From NCBI GenBank assembly GCA_015075635.1, contig JABTUA010000002.1, forward strand, positions 496,001 to 560,000: 64,000 nucleotides of DNA, in the 5' to 3' direction. The notes beneath the pieces are model-generated. The model was given only the letters and a program-made list of their open reading frames with translations, had not been told where the DNA came from and did not search any database. The position numbers and the translations under genes were made by a program. Position 1 is the stretch's first letter; each line of letters begins with the position of its first letter. Shown here piece after piece: positions 18,611 to 29,103 of the stretch. The stretch is from Polyangiaceae bacterium. Lineage in GTDB: Bacteria; Myxococcota_A; Polyangia; Polyangiales; Polyangiaceae.

Positions 18611-19159
18611 CTATTTCTTCTTCTTTTTGTCCTTTTCCTTCTCGGGCTTCTCCCACTGGCAGTCGCCGTCGGCGTCTTCGGTGGCCACACCCTTGAAGTC
18701 CATGACGTTGGCCTTGATCCTGACCTGGAACTTCCTGGTGCCGCTGGTCATGGGAAGCTCGAAGTCGAGCCACTTGTTCTCGACCAGCGGGATGTCGAGC
18801 TTGTCGCTCTTGCCGTCCACCGCGTACGAGCCGCGGTACGTGTACTCGGCGGCGACGATCTTGTCGTCCTTGATCTTGACGACCATCTTCTCGTTGCTCT
18901 TGGTGTCCTGACCGTCGTAGCTCTGCTCGTTGAAGGCACACACGCCGGTCTTCGGCTCGGGCGGCGCGGCGTCGGTGCCGGCGTCCTCGGGAGGCGCCAT
19001 GCCGGGGGGATAGGCCGCGACCGCGGGAGCCTCTTCGGTCGGCTTCGGCGCAGCCGAGGTCGGCTCGGACGTCGCGCTCGGTACCGGAACGGGCTTCTTC
19101 TTGTCGTCACACGCCGTCGCGAGAAGGAGCACCAGCAGTCCGAGAGCGGTTCGAAACAT
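18611..19159 (-). CDS. Small lipoprotein with Lys-rich tail
   Basis: The 182-residue product starts at the ATG at 19159 with a clear lipoprotein signal (LLLATAC). A Pro/Ala/Thr-rich linker and a compact beta-rich region follow (residues about 70-165; KMVVKIKDDKIVAAEYTYRG). The end is a run of Lys and Glu. No family is recognised. It is the first gene of a probable two-gene minus-strand unit with 17731-18558. An upstream in-frame start at 19252 would bury the signal peptide and is rejected. Confidence 0.7.
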   Translation of the reverse strand: MFRTALGLLVLLLATACDDKKKPVPVPSATSEPTSAAPKPTEEAPAVAAYPPGMAPPEDAGTDAAPPEPKTGVCAFNEQSYDGQDTKSNEKMVVKIKDDKIVAAEYTYRGSYAVDGKSDKLDIPLVENKWLDFELPMTSGTRKFQVRIKANVMDFKGVATEDADGDCQWEKPEKEKDKKKKK

Positions 19160-19297
19160 GGTTGGCGTGATTCTAACGGGCACGGCTCGCTGCGCGAAAT
19201 GACTACGCTGGACGATGGGCCAGAGCCACCGGACGATGGGCGCGTTTGGCACGCGGGCCAGCGGGCCGATCCGGCTATTTTTCCGCGCTCGCCACCG

Positions 19298-19325
19298 TTG
19301 CGCACCCGATTCGCAGCACTAGGCT
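19298..19325 (+). promoter_or_regulatory. Candidate sigma-70-type promoter for the CDP-alcohol transferase gene
   Basis: TTGCGC at 19298 and TAGGCT at 19320 are separated by 16 bp. The -10 hexamer ends 15 bp before the GTG start at 19341. Confidence 0.4.
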
Positions 19326-19340
19326 CTCATCCATACACGC

Positions 19341-20078
19341 GTGGCGAATCGAGCCGTCCATTCTTCTCGGGAGCTCGCCCAGTATCGGGGCTCGAGCTCG
19401 ACCGACTACGCTTCCAAGCGCCTGAGCGGAAGTGTCTGGGAGCACGTGCCGCTGGCCACCGCCGCCTACCGCGGCTGCCTGGTGGCCGGCGCTGCCGTGG
19501 GGCGCACGGGCGTCTCCGCCAATGCCCTCACTTATGCGTCGTTGGTCCTGGCCGCCCTGGCCGGCGTCGCTGCGGCATCGGGCTCGTTCATCGCCGCCGC
19601 GCTCCTGGTGATCGCCAGCGGTGCGTTCGACCTGTTCGACGGCGTCGTGGCCCGCGCCACGGGCAGCACCTCGCGCTGGGGCGCCCTGCTCGACTCGACG
19701 GTCGATCGGCTGTCCGACGGCCTGCCCCTGGTCGGCCTCGCGGTCTTCTACGCGGGCCACGGTGGCTGGGTCGTCGCCGTGCCGGTCTTGGCCATCCTCG
19801 GCGCTTTCACCGTGAGCTACGTCCGCGCCCGGGCCGAGGCGCTGGGCAGCGTGCTGCCACCCTTGTTCATGCGCCGCGCGGAGCGGGTGCTCTTGCTCAC
19901 GCTCTCCCTCATCGCCGGAGTCGTCCCATGCAAGGAGCACACGCTCGCCGCGCCGCTCACGCTGCTCGGAGTGGCGGTGCTCGCCGCGTCCAGCTTCATC
20001 GGAGTCGTGTCGGCGCTCCGGGCAGCGCGTCAAGCGCTCGCGACGCCCGCGCCACTCTCGCGAACGCACTCGGACTGA
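19341..20078 (+). CDS. CDP-alcohol phosphatidyltransferase
   Basis: The 245-residue integral membrane enzyme transfers a phosphatidyl group from a CDP-linked lipid to an alcohol, the headgroup step of phospholipid synthesis. The full family signature D-x2-D-G-x2-A-R-x8-G-x3-D-x3-D is present (DLFDGVVARATGSTSRWG, then ALLDSTVDR). Several hydrophobic helices surround it. The acceptor alcohol cannot be read from the sequence; inositol phosphate is one option, given the Aur1-like neighbour. The next gene begins 7 nt after this stop, so the two are surely co-transcribed. Confidence 0.88.
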   Translation: MANRAVHSSRELAQYRGSSSTDYASKRLSGSVWEHVPLATAAYRGCLVAGAAVGRTGVSANALTYASLVLAALAGVAAASGSFIAAALLVIASGAFDLFDGVVARATGSTSRWGALLDSTVDRLSDGLPLVGLAVFYAGHGGWVVAVPVLAILGAFTVSYVRARAEALGSVLPPLFMRRAERVLLLTLSLIAGVVPCKEHTLAAPLTLLGVAVLAASSFIGVVSALRAARQALATPAPLSRTHSD

Positions 20079-20085
20079 CAGGGTC

Positions 20086-20997
20086 GTGACGTCGGCGCTC
20101 CGACACGTGCGCGAGCTCTGGGGCAAGTGGTGGTTCTTGCCCGGCGGGATCCCGCTCGCGTACCTGGCGTTCGTCGTCGCGATGGGCGACACACGCTTCG
20201 AGCACGTCGCGCTGATCGGTCTGGCGGTCGGGCTAGCTTACTTCGGCCCGCGCTCGAGGCGCTTCTTCGCGGACATCTGGCCCTACCTCGCCGTCGCCAT
20301 CGGCTACGACGCGGTCCGCTACCCGCGCCGGCTCCTGGTGGGCGCCGACCGGGTGCTGGGCTGCGGCCTGCGCGACGCGGAGCTGGCGATCTTCCCGGCG
20401 GGCGGCGGCCGGACCTGGCAGGACTTCGCGCAGGCCCACGCGCACCCGGTGCTGGACCTGATCTTCGCCGTGCCCTACGCGATCTTCGCCTACCTGGCGC
20501 TGCTCTACGCTGCGTACCTCTACGTCGTCGATCGCCCGCGCATGCGCCACTACTTGTGGGCGTTCGCCATCGGCAACTACATCTCCTTCTTCATGTGGCT
20601 GGTCGTGCCGGCGGCTCCGCCCTGGTACCTGCGCGCTCACGGCTGCGCCATCGACATGGCCGCGCTGCCGAGCCCCGCAGCGCTGGCGCGCGTGGACGCG
20701 ATGCTGGGCATCAGCTACTTCCACGACTTCTACTCGCGCTCGTCCAGCGTGTTCGGCGCGATGCCCAGCATGCACTGCGCCTACCCGGTGCTCGGCCTGC
20801 TGACCGCATGGAAGGCGGCGAGCTGGAAGACCCGACCGATTCACCTGCTCTACTCGCTGGTCATGTTCCTGGCCGCGGTCTACCTGGACCACCACTGGAT
20901 CCTGGACGCCATCGGCGGATGGCTGGTCGCCATCGTCGCGGTCGTGGCAGCGAAGCGGCTGCTCGTGCGCTTCGGGCTCGACGCTCAGCCGACCTGA
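20086..20997 (+). CDS. PAP2-superfamily membrane enzyme, Aur1/Ipt1-like
   Basis: The 303-residue protein has about six transmembrane helices. It contains the catalytic PAP2 parts in the form seen in Aur1/inositolphosphotransferases: GAMPSMHCAYPV near residue 222 and YLDHHWILDAIGGW near 265. Family knowledge: such enzymes move a phosphoinositol or similar headgroup between lipids, while other PAP2 members are lipid phosphatases; the sequence does not decide between them. It starts at a GTG immediately after the CDP-alcohol transferase gene. Its last 13 bp overlap the convergent RND-type gene. Confidence 0.8.
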   Translation: MTSALRHVRELWGKWWFLPGGIPLAYLAFVVAMGDTRFEHVALIGLAVGLAYFGPRSRRFFADIWPYLAVAIGYDAVRYPRRLLVGADRVLGCGLRDAELAIFPAGGGRTWQDFAQAHAHPVLDLIFAVPYAIFAYLALLYAAYLYVVDRPRMRHYLWAFAIGNYISFFMWLVVPAAPPWYLRAHGCAIDMAALPSPAALARVDAMLGISYFHDFYSRSSSVFGAMPSMHCAYPVLGLLTAWKAASWKTRPIHLLYSLVMFLAAVYLDHHWILDAIGGWLVAIVAVVAAKRLLVRFGLDAQPT

Positions 20998-23486
20998 GCG
21001 GCCCGCGATTTGGGCATCAAGAGCAGCACCGCGGGCAGGAGCAGGACGCCCGCGAGCAGACACACCACCTCGCCGAGCACGGCGAGCAAGCCGAACAGGA
21101 ACAGCGCGCGGTTCTCGGCCAGGAGCAGCGACGAGTAGCCGACGACGGTGGTCACCGAGCAGAGCGCGACGGCGCCGCCGGTGGCGCGGATCGCCGGCCG
21201 TACGTCGCGCTCGCCGTCGCTCAGGTAGCGGCTCATCACGTTCACGGCGTAGTCCACGCCGATGCCGAAGGTGATGGGGAAGGCGATGAAGTTGGCGAAG
21301 TTGACCTTCACGCCGGTGAGCATCGCGAAGGCTCCGAGCCAGGCCACGCCGACCACCAACGAGCCGATCACCAGGAGCGTGGTCCGGCTGAAGCGGAACA
21401 GGCCGAAGACCACCGCCAGCACGCCGAGGAAGGCCGCGACGCTGGCGAATACGCCGTCCCGCCGCACCGAGGCCAGGATGTCCGCGGAGAGCGGCAAGGA
21501 GCCCGCCACCCGGGCGGTCGGTTTGGCTTCCTCGGCTGCGCCGCGCAGCGACGCCACGAACGCCGCCAGGGGCGGCCCCTGCCACAGCTCGCGCGAGGGG
21601 CGCGGGAAGACGACCACTGTCTTGCCCACGCTGCCGTCGCGCTCGCGCAAGCCGACCAGGAGCCGGGGTGGCAGGTCGTCCGGACCCACCGGCTTCGGGA
21701 CCTCCTGGGAGAGGAGCTTCTCCACCAGATCGCGCTTGTCCTCGGGGATCTGCGCGCGGATGCGCGGGGTGAGCGCTGCGCGGATCTTGGCGGCCTCCTC
21801 CAGCTTCTTCTCCTGCTCGGGCGGGATCACGTCGTTCACCGAGAAGACTCGGGTCACCATCTCCGAGAGCGGCGGCTCCTTCCGCAGCGCCGCCAACTCG
21901 TCGCGCACGCGTTCGGCCTGATCCGGGGCGTCGGTCAGGATGACGGTGGGGGTCAGGTAGCTGCCGAGCACGGCGTCCATCTTGCGCCCCCAATGGCCTT
22001 CACCGTCCACCCAGGTGTCGGCCCGACGGAGTTTCGAAAAGTCGTGCTCGAGGTTCTTCTCGCTGACCGTCGTGAGCTTCAGGACGGAGGCCAGCGTGAG
22101 CACGCCGCCCAGCGCGAGGATGGCCCGCGGGTAACGCGTCACCGCGTCTGCCACCTTACCCATCACGGCGCCGGTGGTCGTGGCTGGGCTCCTGCCCGAG
22201 CCGCCGTTCCGATCGAGCAGGGCGCAGAGCGGCGGGATCAGCACGAACGAGACGGCCCACGACAGCACCATGCCGATGAGCCCGATGTAGCCGAACTGCC
22301 GGAAGCCGCGGAACTCGGTCAGGATGAGCGACCCGTAAGCGGCGCTGGCAGCCAGCGACGCCGAGAGGGTGCCGGGGCGCGCACCCCAGACCGCGATGAT
22401 CAACGAGTCCTCCAGCTTGCCGCCGCGACGTCGCTCCTCGGTGTAGCGCGCCAAGAGGATGATCCCGAAGTTGATGCCGTTGCCGACGATGATCGAGCCC
22501 AGGAACGCCGTGTTGGAGTTCAGCTCGGTGACGCTGAACGGCGGCAGCGAGGCCAGCGCGAAGGTGTACGCCGTCGCCAGGAGCAGCGGTGGGATCAGCA
22601 CCAGCATGCTCCGGTACCAGCGGAAGTAGGCGAGTAGCGCCCCCCCCACCAAGAGCAGCACGATCACCGAGGACAGCGACAGGTCCTCCTTCAGGGCCTG
22701 GGTCTCCTCGACCCCGATCGCGATGTCTCCGGCGTAGCCGAGGCGCATGCCCGGCGCGTACTTGTCCGGTCCGCCCAGCGCCGCAACGTCGGCTTTCACG
22801 CGGCGCAGCAGCTCCGCGCCCTGGCCCTGCCCAGTCGAGAACGGCGCCACGTCCACCACCAAGAGCGAGTGGGCGAGCTCCTTCGACGAGAATCGTCCCG
22901 ACGGCACCCGCTCGCCGCCGCCGACCGCTGCTCTGTACTTCTGCTCGATGTCGGCGAAGTCGAGCGGAGGCGGAGCTTCGTCCTCGTCCAGCAGCTGGTC
23001 GGCAGCCTTGGCCACCTCCCAGTCGCGCCGCGCTTCGATGCGCTCGCGCACCGTGACGAGGTCGGCGTGGTCCAGGTAGATGGGCGCGTGCTTCTCCAGG
23101 AACTCGCGCTCGGCCTGGTTGCCCAGCCGCACGGCGCGCACCAGCTCCGGCGGGTAGGCGCGGATCTTCCCCGCCAGGTCGTCGAGGAAGCGCTCGGCCT
23201 GGGGGAGGTTCGCGGCCTGGCCGGCGTCCACCACCACGCCCAGGTGCTGGAGACCGGGCAGACGTGCCCGCATCTCCTCGATGGCCTTCACGCTCGGGGC
23301 GCTCTTCGGCAAGAGGTGCTCGAGCTCGCTCCTCAGGTTCGTGTAGAGCAGCGCCGTGCGCCAGACGGCCGGCACGGCGAGCAGCAGCGCCACGAGCCAG
23401 ATCAGGCGAGCGTGCCTCAGCGTGAAGACCACGAAGCGCCGGGTCGACGCCGGGACGTCGTCGAGTTGGCTGGCAGGCTCGCTCAA
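20985..23486 (-). CDS. RND/MMPL-family lipid exporter (HpnN-like)
   Basis: The 833-residue inner-membrane protein has the duplicated MMPL layout. TM1 is near 27-47, with a large periplasmic loop to about 275 and a block of five TMs to about 445. A second set begins near 470, with a second loop and a final block near 680-830. It resembles the hopanoid transporter HpnN and related lipid exporters. The TTG start overlaps the stop codon of the upstream gtrA-like gene (TTGA), so the two are translationally coupled. Its position opposite two lipid-headgroup enzymes suggests lipid traffic, but the cargo is unknown. Confidence 0.85.
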   Translation of the reverse strand: MSEPASQLDDVPASTRRFVVFTLRHARLIWLVALLLAVPAVWRTALLYTNLRSELEHLLPKSAPSVKAIEEMRARLPGLQHLGVVVDAGQAANLPQAERFLDDLAGKIRAYPPELVRAVRLGNQAEREFLEKHAPIYLDHADLVTVRERIEARRDWEVAKAADQLLDEDEAPPPLDFADIEQKYRAAVGGGERVPSGRFSSKELAHSLLVVDVAPFSTGQGQGAELLRRVKADVAALGGPDKYAPGMRLGYAGDIAIGVEETQALKEDLSLSSVIVLLLVGGALLAYFRWYRSMLVLIPPLLLATAYTFALASLPPFSVTELNSNTAFLGSIIVGNGINFGIILLARYTEERRRGGKLEDSLIIAVWGARPGTLSASLAASAAYGSLILTEFRGFRQFGYIGLIGMVLSWAVSFVLIPPLCALLDRNGGSGRSPATTTGAVMGKVADAVTRYPRAILALGGVLTLASVLKLTTVSEKNLEHDFSKLRRADTWVDGEGHWGRKMDAVLGSYLTPTVILTDAPDQAERVRDELAALRKEPPLSEMVTRVFSVNDVIPPEQEKKLEEAAKIRAALTPRIRAQIPEDKRDLVEKLLSQEVPKPVGPDDLPPRLLVGLRERDGSVGKTVVVFPRPSRELWQGPPLAAFVASLRGAAEEAKPTARVAGSLPLSADILASVRRDGVFASVAAFLGVLAVVFGLFRFSRTTLLVIGSLVVGVAWLGAFAMLTGVKVNFANFIAFPITFGIGVDYAVNVMSRYLSDGERDVRPAIRATGGAVALCSVTTVVGYSSLLLAENRALFLFGLLAVLGEVVCLLAGVLLLPAVLLLMPKSRAAQVG

Positions 23487-23884
23487 CTGGTCTCCTCTGG
23501 GTTACGGAACACCCAGCCGCGCTGCAGCGGGAAGTTCCAGCCCAGACTGACCGCGACCGAGACGAACACGCGAGCCACCACGTAGTGCAGCCCGAGGACT
23601 TTGAACAGCAGGTGCTCGCCGAGTGCGTTCCAGACGGCGCTCGCCACCGACACCAGCGCGTAGCGCAGCGCCTGACCGGCGACGGGAGCGCGCTCGGCGT
23701 GGAAGACCCAGCGCCGGTTCAGGAGGAAATTCACCACCGCGCCGAGCGCCGCGCCGAGCGCCGCGCCGAGCACGGGCGAGAGCTCCGCGAGCTCGACCAG
23801 CGCGATCATGGCGCAGAAGTCAGCTGCCGTCGCCGAGAGCGACGCCAGCTGATGCCGACCGAGCAGCCGGAGCCTCTCGCGCAT
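23483..23884 (-). CDS. GtrA-family membrane protein
   Basis: The 133-residue product has four transmembrane helices and the GtrA signature pieces NFLLNRRWVF (about 50-60) and WNFPLQRGWVF near the end. GtrA proteins are thought to flip polyprenyl-phosphate-linked sugars or help build surface polysaccharide. It is first in the pair with the RND/MMPL exporter, its stop codon overlapping that start. The pairing suggests a combined role in glycolipid or lipid export, which is inference. Confidence 0.85.
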   Translation of the reverse strand: MRERLRLLGRHQLASLSATAADFCAMIALVELAELSPVLGAALGAALGAVVNFLLNRRWVFHAERAPVAGQALRYALVSVASAVWNALGEHLLFKVLGLHYVVARVFVSVAVSLGWNFPLQRGWVFRNPEETS

Positions 23885-24008
23885 TTGCCGCGAAGGATAG
23901 GACGCGAGCGGTCACGCGCGGGAATTTCGCGGTACCTTCCGCCTGCGAGCCTCCCCGCCCCGGGTCAAAACTGCTAGGTTCCGGGCCCGTTTCCGAAAGG
24001 TAGAGACC

Positions 24009-25835
<1,827 letters not shown>

Positions 25836-25888
25836 GGAACCAACGTTGCCAAGCACAATTCCTGCGCCACGAAAGCCACGAGTTGTGA

Positions 25889-26130
25889 TCGACTCAAGAC
25901 CCAGGGAGCGCGCTCAGTCGCGATGACGAAATCTGGGCGCTCGTCGCAGGACCTCCACCAGCGCATGCTGAGCCAGGCACGCCCCGACGCGGTTCCGGTC
26001 GGCGACGTCACGGTCGATGGCTCGGGCAGTGGCTTCCGCCCGACTGCGAAACGGGCTGTCGGTGAGCTCGTTGTTGGGCACCAGAAGACGCTGTACCTGC
26101 GCGTCACGCGCGAACCCCGTGCGCTGCCAT
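25889..26130 (-). pseudogene. Decayed fragment of the 30735-32201 repeat-protein gene
   Basis: Read on the minus strand, this stretch aligns with the C-terminal part of the gene at 30735-32201. Matching segments include FARDAQVQRLLVPNNELTDS against FARDTQVQRLLVRNNQLTDS, then RDVADRNRVGA against RDVAERNRVGA. About 26 bp are missing in the middle relative to the intact copy and the frame is broken several times, so no protein is expected. The rest of 25836-26164 holds nothing else I can support. It marks the left edge of the restriction-modification island. Confidence 0.75.
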
Positions 26131-26164
26131 GTGGTAGTGTCCTCGCGGTGCCCAGGTAGCAGCC

Positions 26165-26548
26165 ATGCCGCCGAAGACTAGGTCAACTCCCGCAGAACGT
26201 CGGCAAATCATGCGCCGTGCCGCGAGAGAGCTGGAGCAGCTCGCTCGGACGTGTGCCTTCGTCACGTCGTATGCTCGGATGAACCCTGCCGCGAATTTGG
26301 CCGCGAACGCGTTCTTCTTCGGAGAGCATGGGCGCGCGCCAAGGATCGTCATCTTCGGGCCGTGGGCCTACGTGCACGCTCCCGGGTTGCGCGTCTCCGA
26401 CGGCGTCGAACACCTCTCGGAGGAGCTACGCGCCCGAAAGCACCTCGGCGCGCTTCACGCGCGCGTGCTCCTGGACTCACCGCAGGCGCTCGTCACACTT
26501 CGGCGCATCGCGAAGTCCCTCCAGAGGCGTCGTTCCGCTCGACTGTGA
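26165..26548 (+). CDS. Hypothetical protein upstream of the R-M genes
   Basis: The 127-residue protein is basic at both ends and has a helical N-terminus (AERRQIMRRAARELEQLARTC). A short beta stretch lies near residue 60 (APRIVIFGPWAYVHAPG). I recognise no family. It is the first plus-strand gene of the island, 51 bp before the controller gene, and its codon use appears less GC-biased than the flanking chromosome. It may be part of the restriction system or an unrelated passenger. Confidence 0.5.
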   Translation: MPPKTRSTPAERRQIMRRAARELEQLARTCAFVTSYARMNPAANLAANAFFFGEHGRAPRIVIFGPWAYVHAPGLRVSDGVEHLSEELRARKHLGALHARVLLDSPQALVTLRRIAKSLQRRRSARL

Positions 26549-26599
26549 TACTTATCGTCTGTAGACCCATCGTCATCATCGCGATGGAGTAGCGCGCGG

Positions 26600-26815
26600 A
26601 TGAACCCGGACCTCAAGCGCTTCGGGCAGCGCGTCAGAGAGTTCCGGCGGGCCGCCGGCCTTTCGCAGGAGGAACTCGCTGAGCGCTGTGGGCTCCACCG
26701 AACGTACATCGGTGGGATCGAGCGCGGCGAGCGAAACGTCGGAGTTCTCAACTTGCTTCAGCTTGCTCGTGCGCTGCGAGTTCGCCCTGGCGAACTCTTC
26801 GCGGACGTGCGCTAG
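26600..26815 (+). CDS. XRE-family controller protein of the R-M system
   Basis: The 71-residue product is a single helix-turn-helix domain (FRRAAGLSQEELAERCGLHRTYIGGIERGERNVGVLNLLQLARAL), shown here in pieces of one motif around residues 14-58. Size and sequence match C proteins, which delay restriction-enzyme expression until the host DNA is methylated. It lies directly before the predicted nuclease gene, the usual C-R order, with 19 bp between the genes. Confidence 0.85.
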   Translation: MNPDLKRFGQRVREFRRAAGLSQEELAERCGLHRTYIGGIERGERNVGVLNLLQLARALRVRPGELFADVR

Positions 26816-26834
26816 GCCCCTCCAGGGAGCGAAG

Positions 26835-27494
26835 ATGTCGCGCTTCTGCAACAAGAAGTACCTGGCTCATCAACCGTCCTTGGACGAGTTCGGGCTGTCC
26901 ATCGACGTGATCGGGCGGAGCATCACCTACGTCCACCAGGTCCTGGACAGCATCGACGGGAAGCTCATCGAAGCGGGTGGCGAGCGCCTCTCGATGCTCC
27001 TGGAGCTTGCGAACCTGTCCGCGATCATCGGGAACCTCTACCGCGGCGGAATCGTCCGGACGTCAGGGGGGCGTTTCGTGGCGAACGCACCCCACACGTA
27101 TCCCGACCTTCTCGGTCGCGGCGCCGGCTGCAAGGACGTGGAGATCAAGGTCGCTCTCGAGAGTAATAAGCCGAAGGGTCATCTGATCAAGCCGGGCCCT
27201 CACTTGACCGTGCGCTACGTCCTCGGAGACGCGAACGGGGTCTACCGGCGGGGAAAGGGCAGCCGTGGCGACGTGGCCTGGATCTGGGAGGTCCGGGTCG
27301 GGGCTCTCAAGAAGAGTCACTTCAACTTCAGCAACACCGAAGGAGACAGCGGCAAGACAGCGGTGATCAACGCGGACGGGATGGAGGCTCTGCAGCTCGT
27401 CTACTGCGACCTCCACCGCTGCCCCTTGTCTCCTTCTGGCGCTGCATATCGAAATGCAGCGGCGCTCTTCGCGAGGGCGCGCGCGATCACGTAA
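26835..27494 (+). CDS. Predicted type II restriction endonuclease (PD-(D/E)XK)
   Basis: The 219-residue protein has the nuclease core signature: Pro90-Asp91, then 11 residues, then Glu103-Ile104-Lys105 (YPDLLGRGAG...DVEIKVAL). Glu57 on an upstream helix could be the additional acidic residue. The rest has no close match I recognise. Context supports the call: it follows a C-type regulator and converges with a cytosine-5 methyltransferase 22 bp away. The ATG at 26835 is preceded by AGGGAG. The target site cannot be predicted. Confidence 0.7.
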   Translation: MSRFCNKKYLAHQPSLDEFGLSIDVIGRSITYVHQVLDSIDGKLIEAGGERLSMLLELANLSAIIGNLYRGGIVRTSGGRFVANAPHTYPDLLGRGAGCKDVEIKVALESNKPKGHLIKPGPHLTVRYVLGDANGVYRRGKGSRGDVAWIWEVRVGALKKSHFNFSNTEGDSGKTAVINADGMEALQLVYCDLHRCPLSPSGAAYRNAAALFARARAIT

Positions 27495-27516
27495 GCTGAC
27501 AGGCGAGTTCCATACC

Positions 27517-29001
27517 CTACGTGTCAAGCACCGCGGCGGGCGCGACTTGATCCTGTCGTACTCGCCGAGACGTGTTGCCAGCAACCTGTTCCGAGTAGAG
27601 AATCGCTTCAGCGATCCGTTGTCCGAGAAGCGGCGGCACAGCATTGCCGATCTGCTTCACGATCTGCGCGCTGGTCCCTCTGAACTCGAAGCGGTCTGGA
27701 AAGCTCTGGATTCTGGCACCTTCACGAGGAGTGAGCGCGCGATCCTGATGGGGGTGGATGCAGCGATTGGACGCAGGATGAACGAAGTTCACCGTGAGGG
27801 TGGTGCTCGGGCGGCCAGGGTCTAGGCGACTGTAGCAGGAGCTGAATCCACTCTTGACCATACCTGGAGGTAACGCCGAGATATTGGCCCCCGCATGGCG
27901 GATGATCTCAAGCATCTTGGGCGAGTGCTTCGTTGCTTTGTGGAGCGTCAGTTGCCTGGACCCGCTGCGCATTAGGCGCTGATAGTCCGTCCGCGCCGCC
28001 TTCCCGTATGCGGAAGCTTCGCCCCCGGACGGGATGGCGGGCAGATCGTCGATGGCCTCCATGAGCGTGACCGCCTGCGGGAGGCCAACTGAGAACAGCG
28101 GGTCAGTGCGGATCACTTCGGGACGCGATCCGGCCATGCTCTTGTAGTCGACTCGATGCGTGGGTTTCGGCCAGATGAACGGAACTCCGATCCGATTGCC
28201 GACGATGACTACGCGCTCGCGGAACTGCGGGACACCGAAGAGGGCCGCGTTCACGACGCGCCAATCGACAGAGTAGCCGGCAGCGCTCAGTCCCTCAAGA
28301 ACCGACTGCAGGCGCATCCCGCCCTCATGCGTCAGAATTCCAACGACGTTCTCGAACACAAACCACTCCGGTCGAAGGTGGTTGATAACCAAGACGTAGT
28401 GCTCGGCCAACGAGTTGCGCGGATCTCCTTCGGTTAGATTGCGAAATGGCCGGATCGACGAGAAGCCCTGGCACGGCGGGCCGCCGACAACGACGTCGAC
28501 CTCTCCGGTCAGGCGGTGCAGTTCGCTAAGCGAGTGTGCGCGAAGATCCCCCGCAATCCCAGTCGCGTGGTGGTGGTTGGTCACGAACGTCTCGATGCGG
28601 TCGGGTAGCAGGTCGATACCGCACGTTGTCGCAAAGCCACCCGATTGCTCGAACCCGAACGAGAGTCCGCCCGAACCGCAGAAGATGTCCAGGACTCGGC
28701 GGCGCCCGCTCGGCGGTTCGGCCGTTCGTGGGACGACGTCGCCCCTACCCGCCTCGGCAGTCGTGTAGCCCTCGCCCGGCGTGGCGCTCTCAGCGTGCTG
28801 CCCCTGCTCTCGCAGAAGTCGCTCAGCGTCGATCCCGAGGATCTTCCCAATGCGCTCAGCCGCTGCGCGGTCGGGTAGCTCGAGCCCTCGCTCCCACTTC
28901 CGAAGGTCGGTCTCACGAACCCCAGCGCGGTGGGCGACATCGCCTTGCGGAAGCCCAAGCTCCAGCCGTCGCGTTCGTATGTCGGTGATCTTCTTGAGCA
29001 T
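27517..29001 (-). CDS. DNA (cytosine-5) methyltransferase with N-terminal HTH
   Basis: The 494-residue enzyme transfers a methyl group from S-adenosylmethionine to C5 of cytosine. Motifs seen are I (DIFCGSGGLSFGFE, 105-118), IV with catalytic Cys177 (GGPPCQGFSS), VI (FENV), VIII (QFRERVVIVG), and X near the end (QIGNAVPPLLG). Residues 1-65 form an XRE-type helix-turn-helix, so the enzyme may repress its own gene, as in some type II systems. It converges with the predicted nuclease and follows vsr on the same strand after 102 bp. Confidence 0.93.
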   Translation of the reverse strand: MLKKITDIRTRRLELGLPQGDVAHRAGVRETDLRKWERGLELPDRAAAERIGKILGIDAERLLREQGQHAESATPGEGYTTAEAGRGDVVPRTAEPPSGRRRVLDIFCGSGGLSFGFEQSGGFATTCGIDLLPDRIETFVTNHHHATGIAGDLRAHSLSELHRLTGEVDVVVGGPPCQGFSSIRPFRNLTEGDPRNSLAEHYVLVINHLRPEWFVFENVVGILTHEGGMRLQSVLEGLSAAGYSVDWRVVNAALFGVPQFRERVVIVGNRIGVPFIWPKPTHRVDYKSMAGSRPEVIRTDPLFSVGLPQAVTLMEAIDDLPAIPSGGEASAYGKAARTDYQRLMRSGSRQLTLHKATKHSPKMLEIIRHAGANISALPPGMVKSGFSSCYSRLDPGRPSTTLTVNFVHPASNRCIHPHQDRALTPREGARIQSFPDRFEFRGTSAQIVKQIGNAVPPLLGQRIAEAILYSEQVAGNTSRRVRQDQVAPAAVLDT

Positions 29002-29103
29002 GGTCGTCCGCTCCCGGCATGATACTCATAGTCATCTGCCGATCAAGTGGCTTATTGGGAGGTCCCGCACTCCAAGGGCACGGGCGCTTCAGGCACGTAC
29101 GCC

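Noticed and set aside
20127..22637. Very long plus-strand frame across the PAP2 and RND genes
   Set aside because: Composition is Arg/His/Gln-rich and it is antisense to or out of frame with two recognisable membrane proteins.
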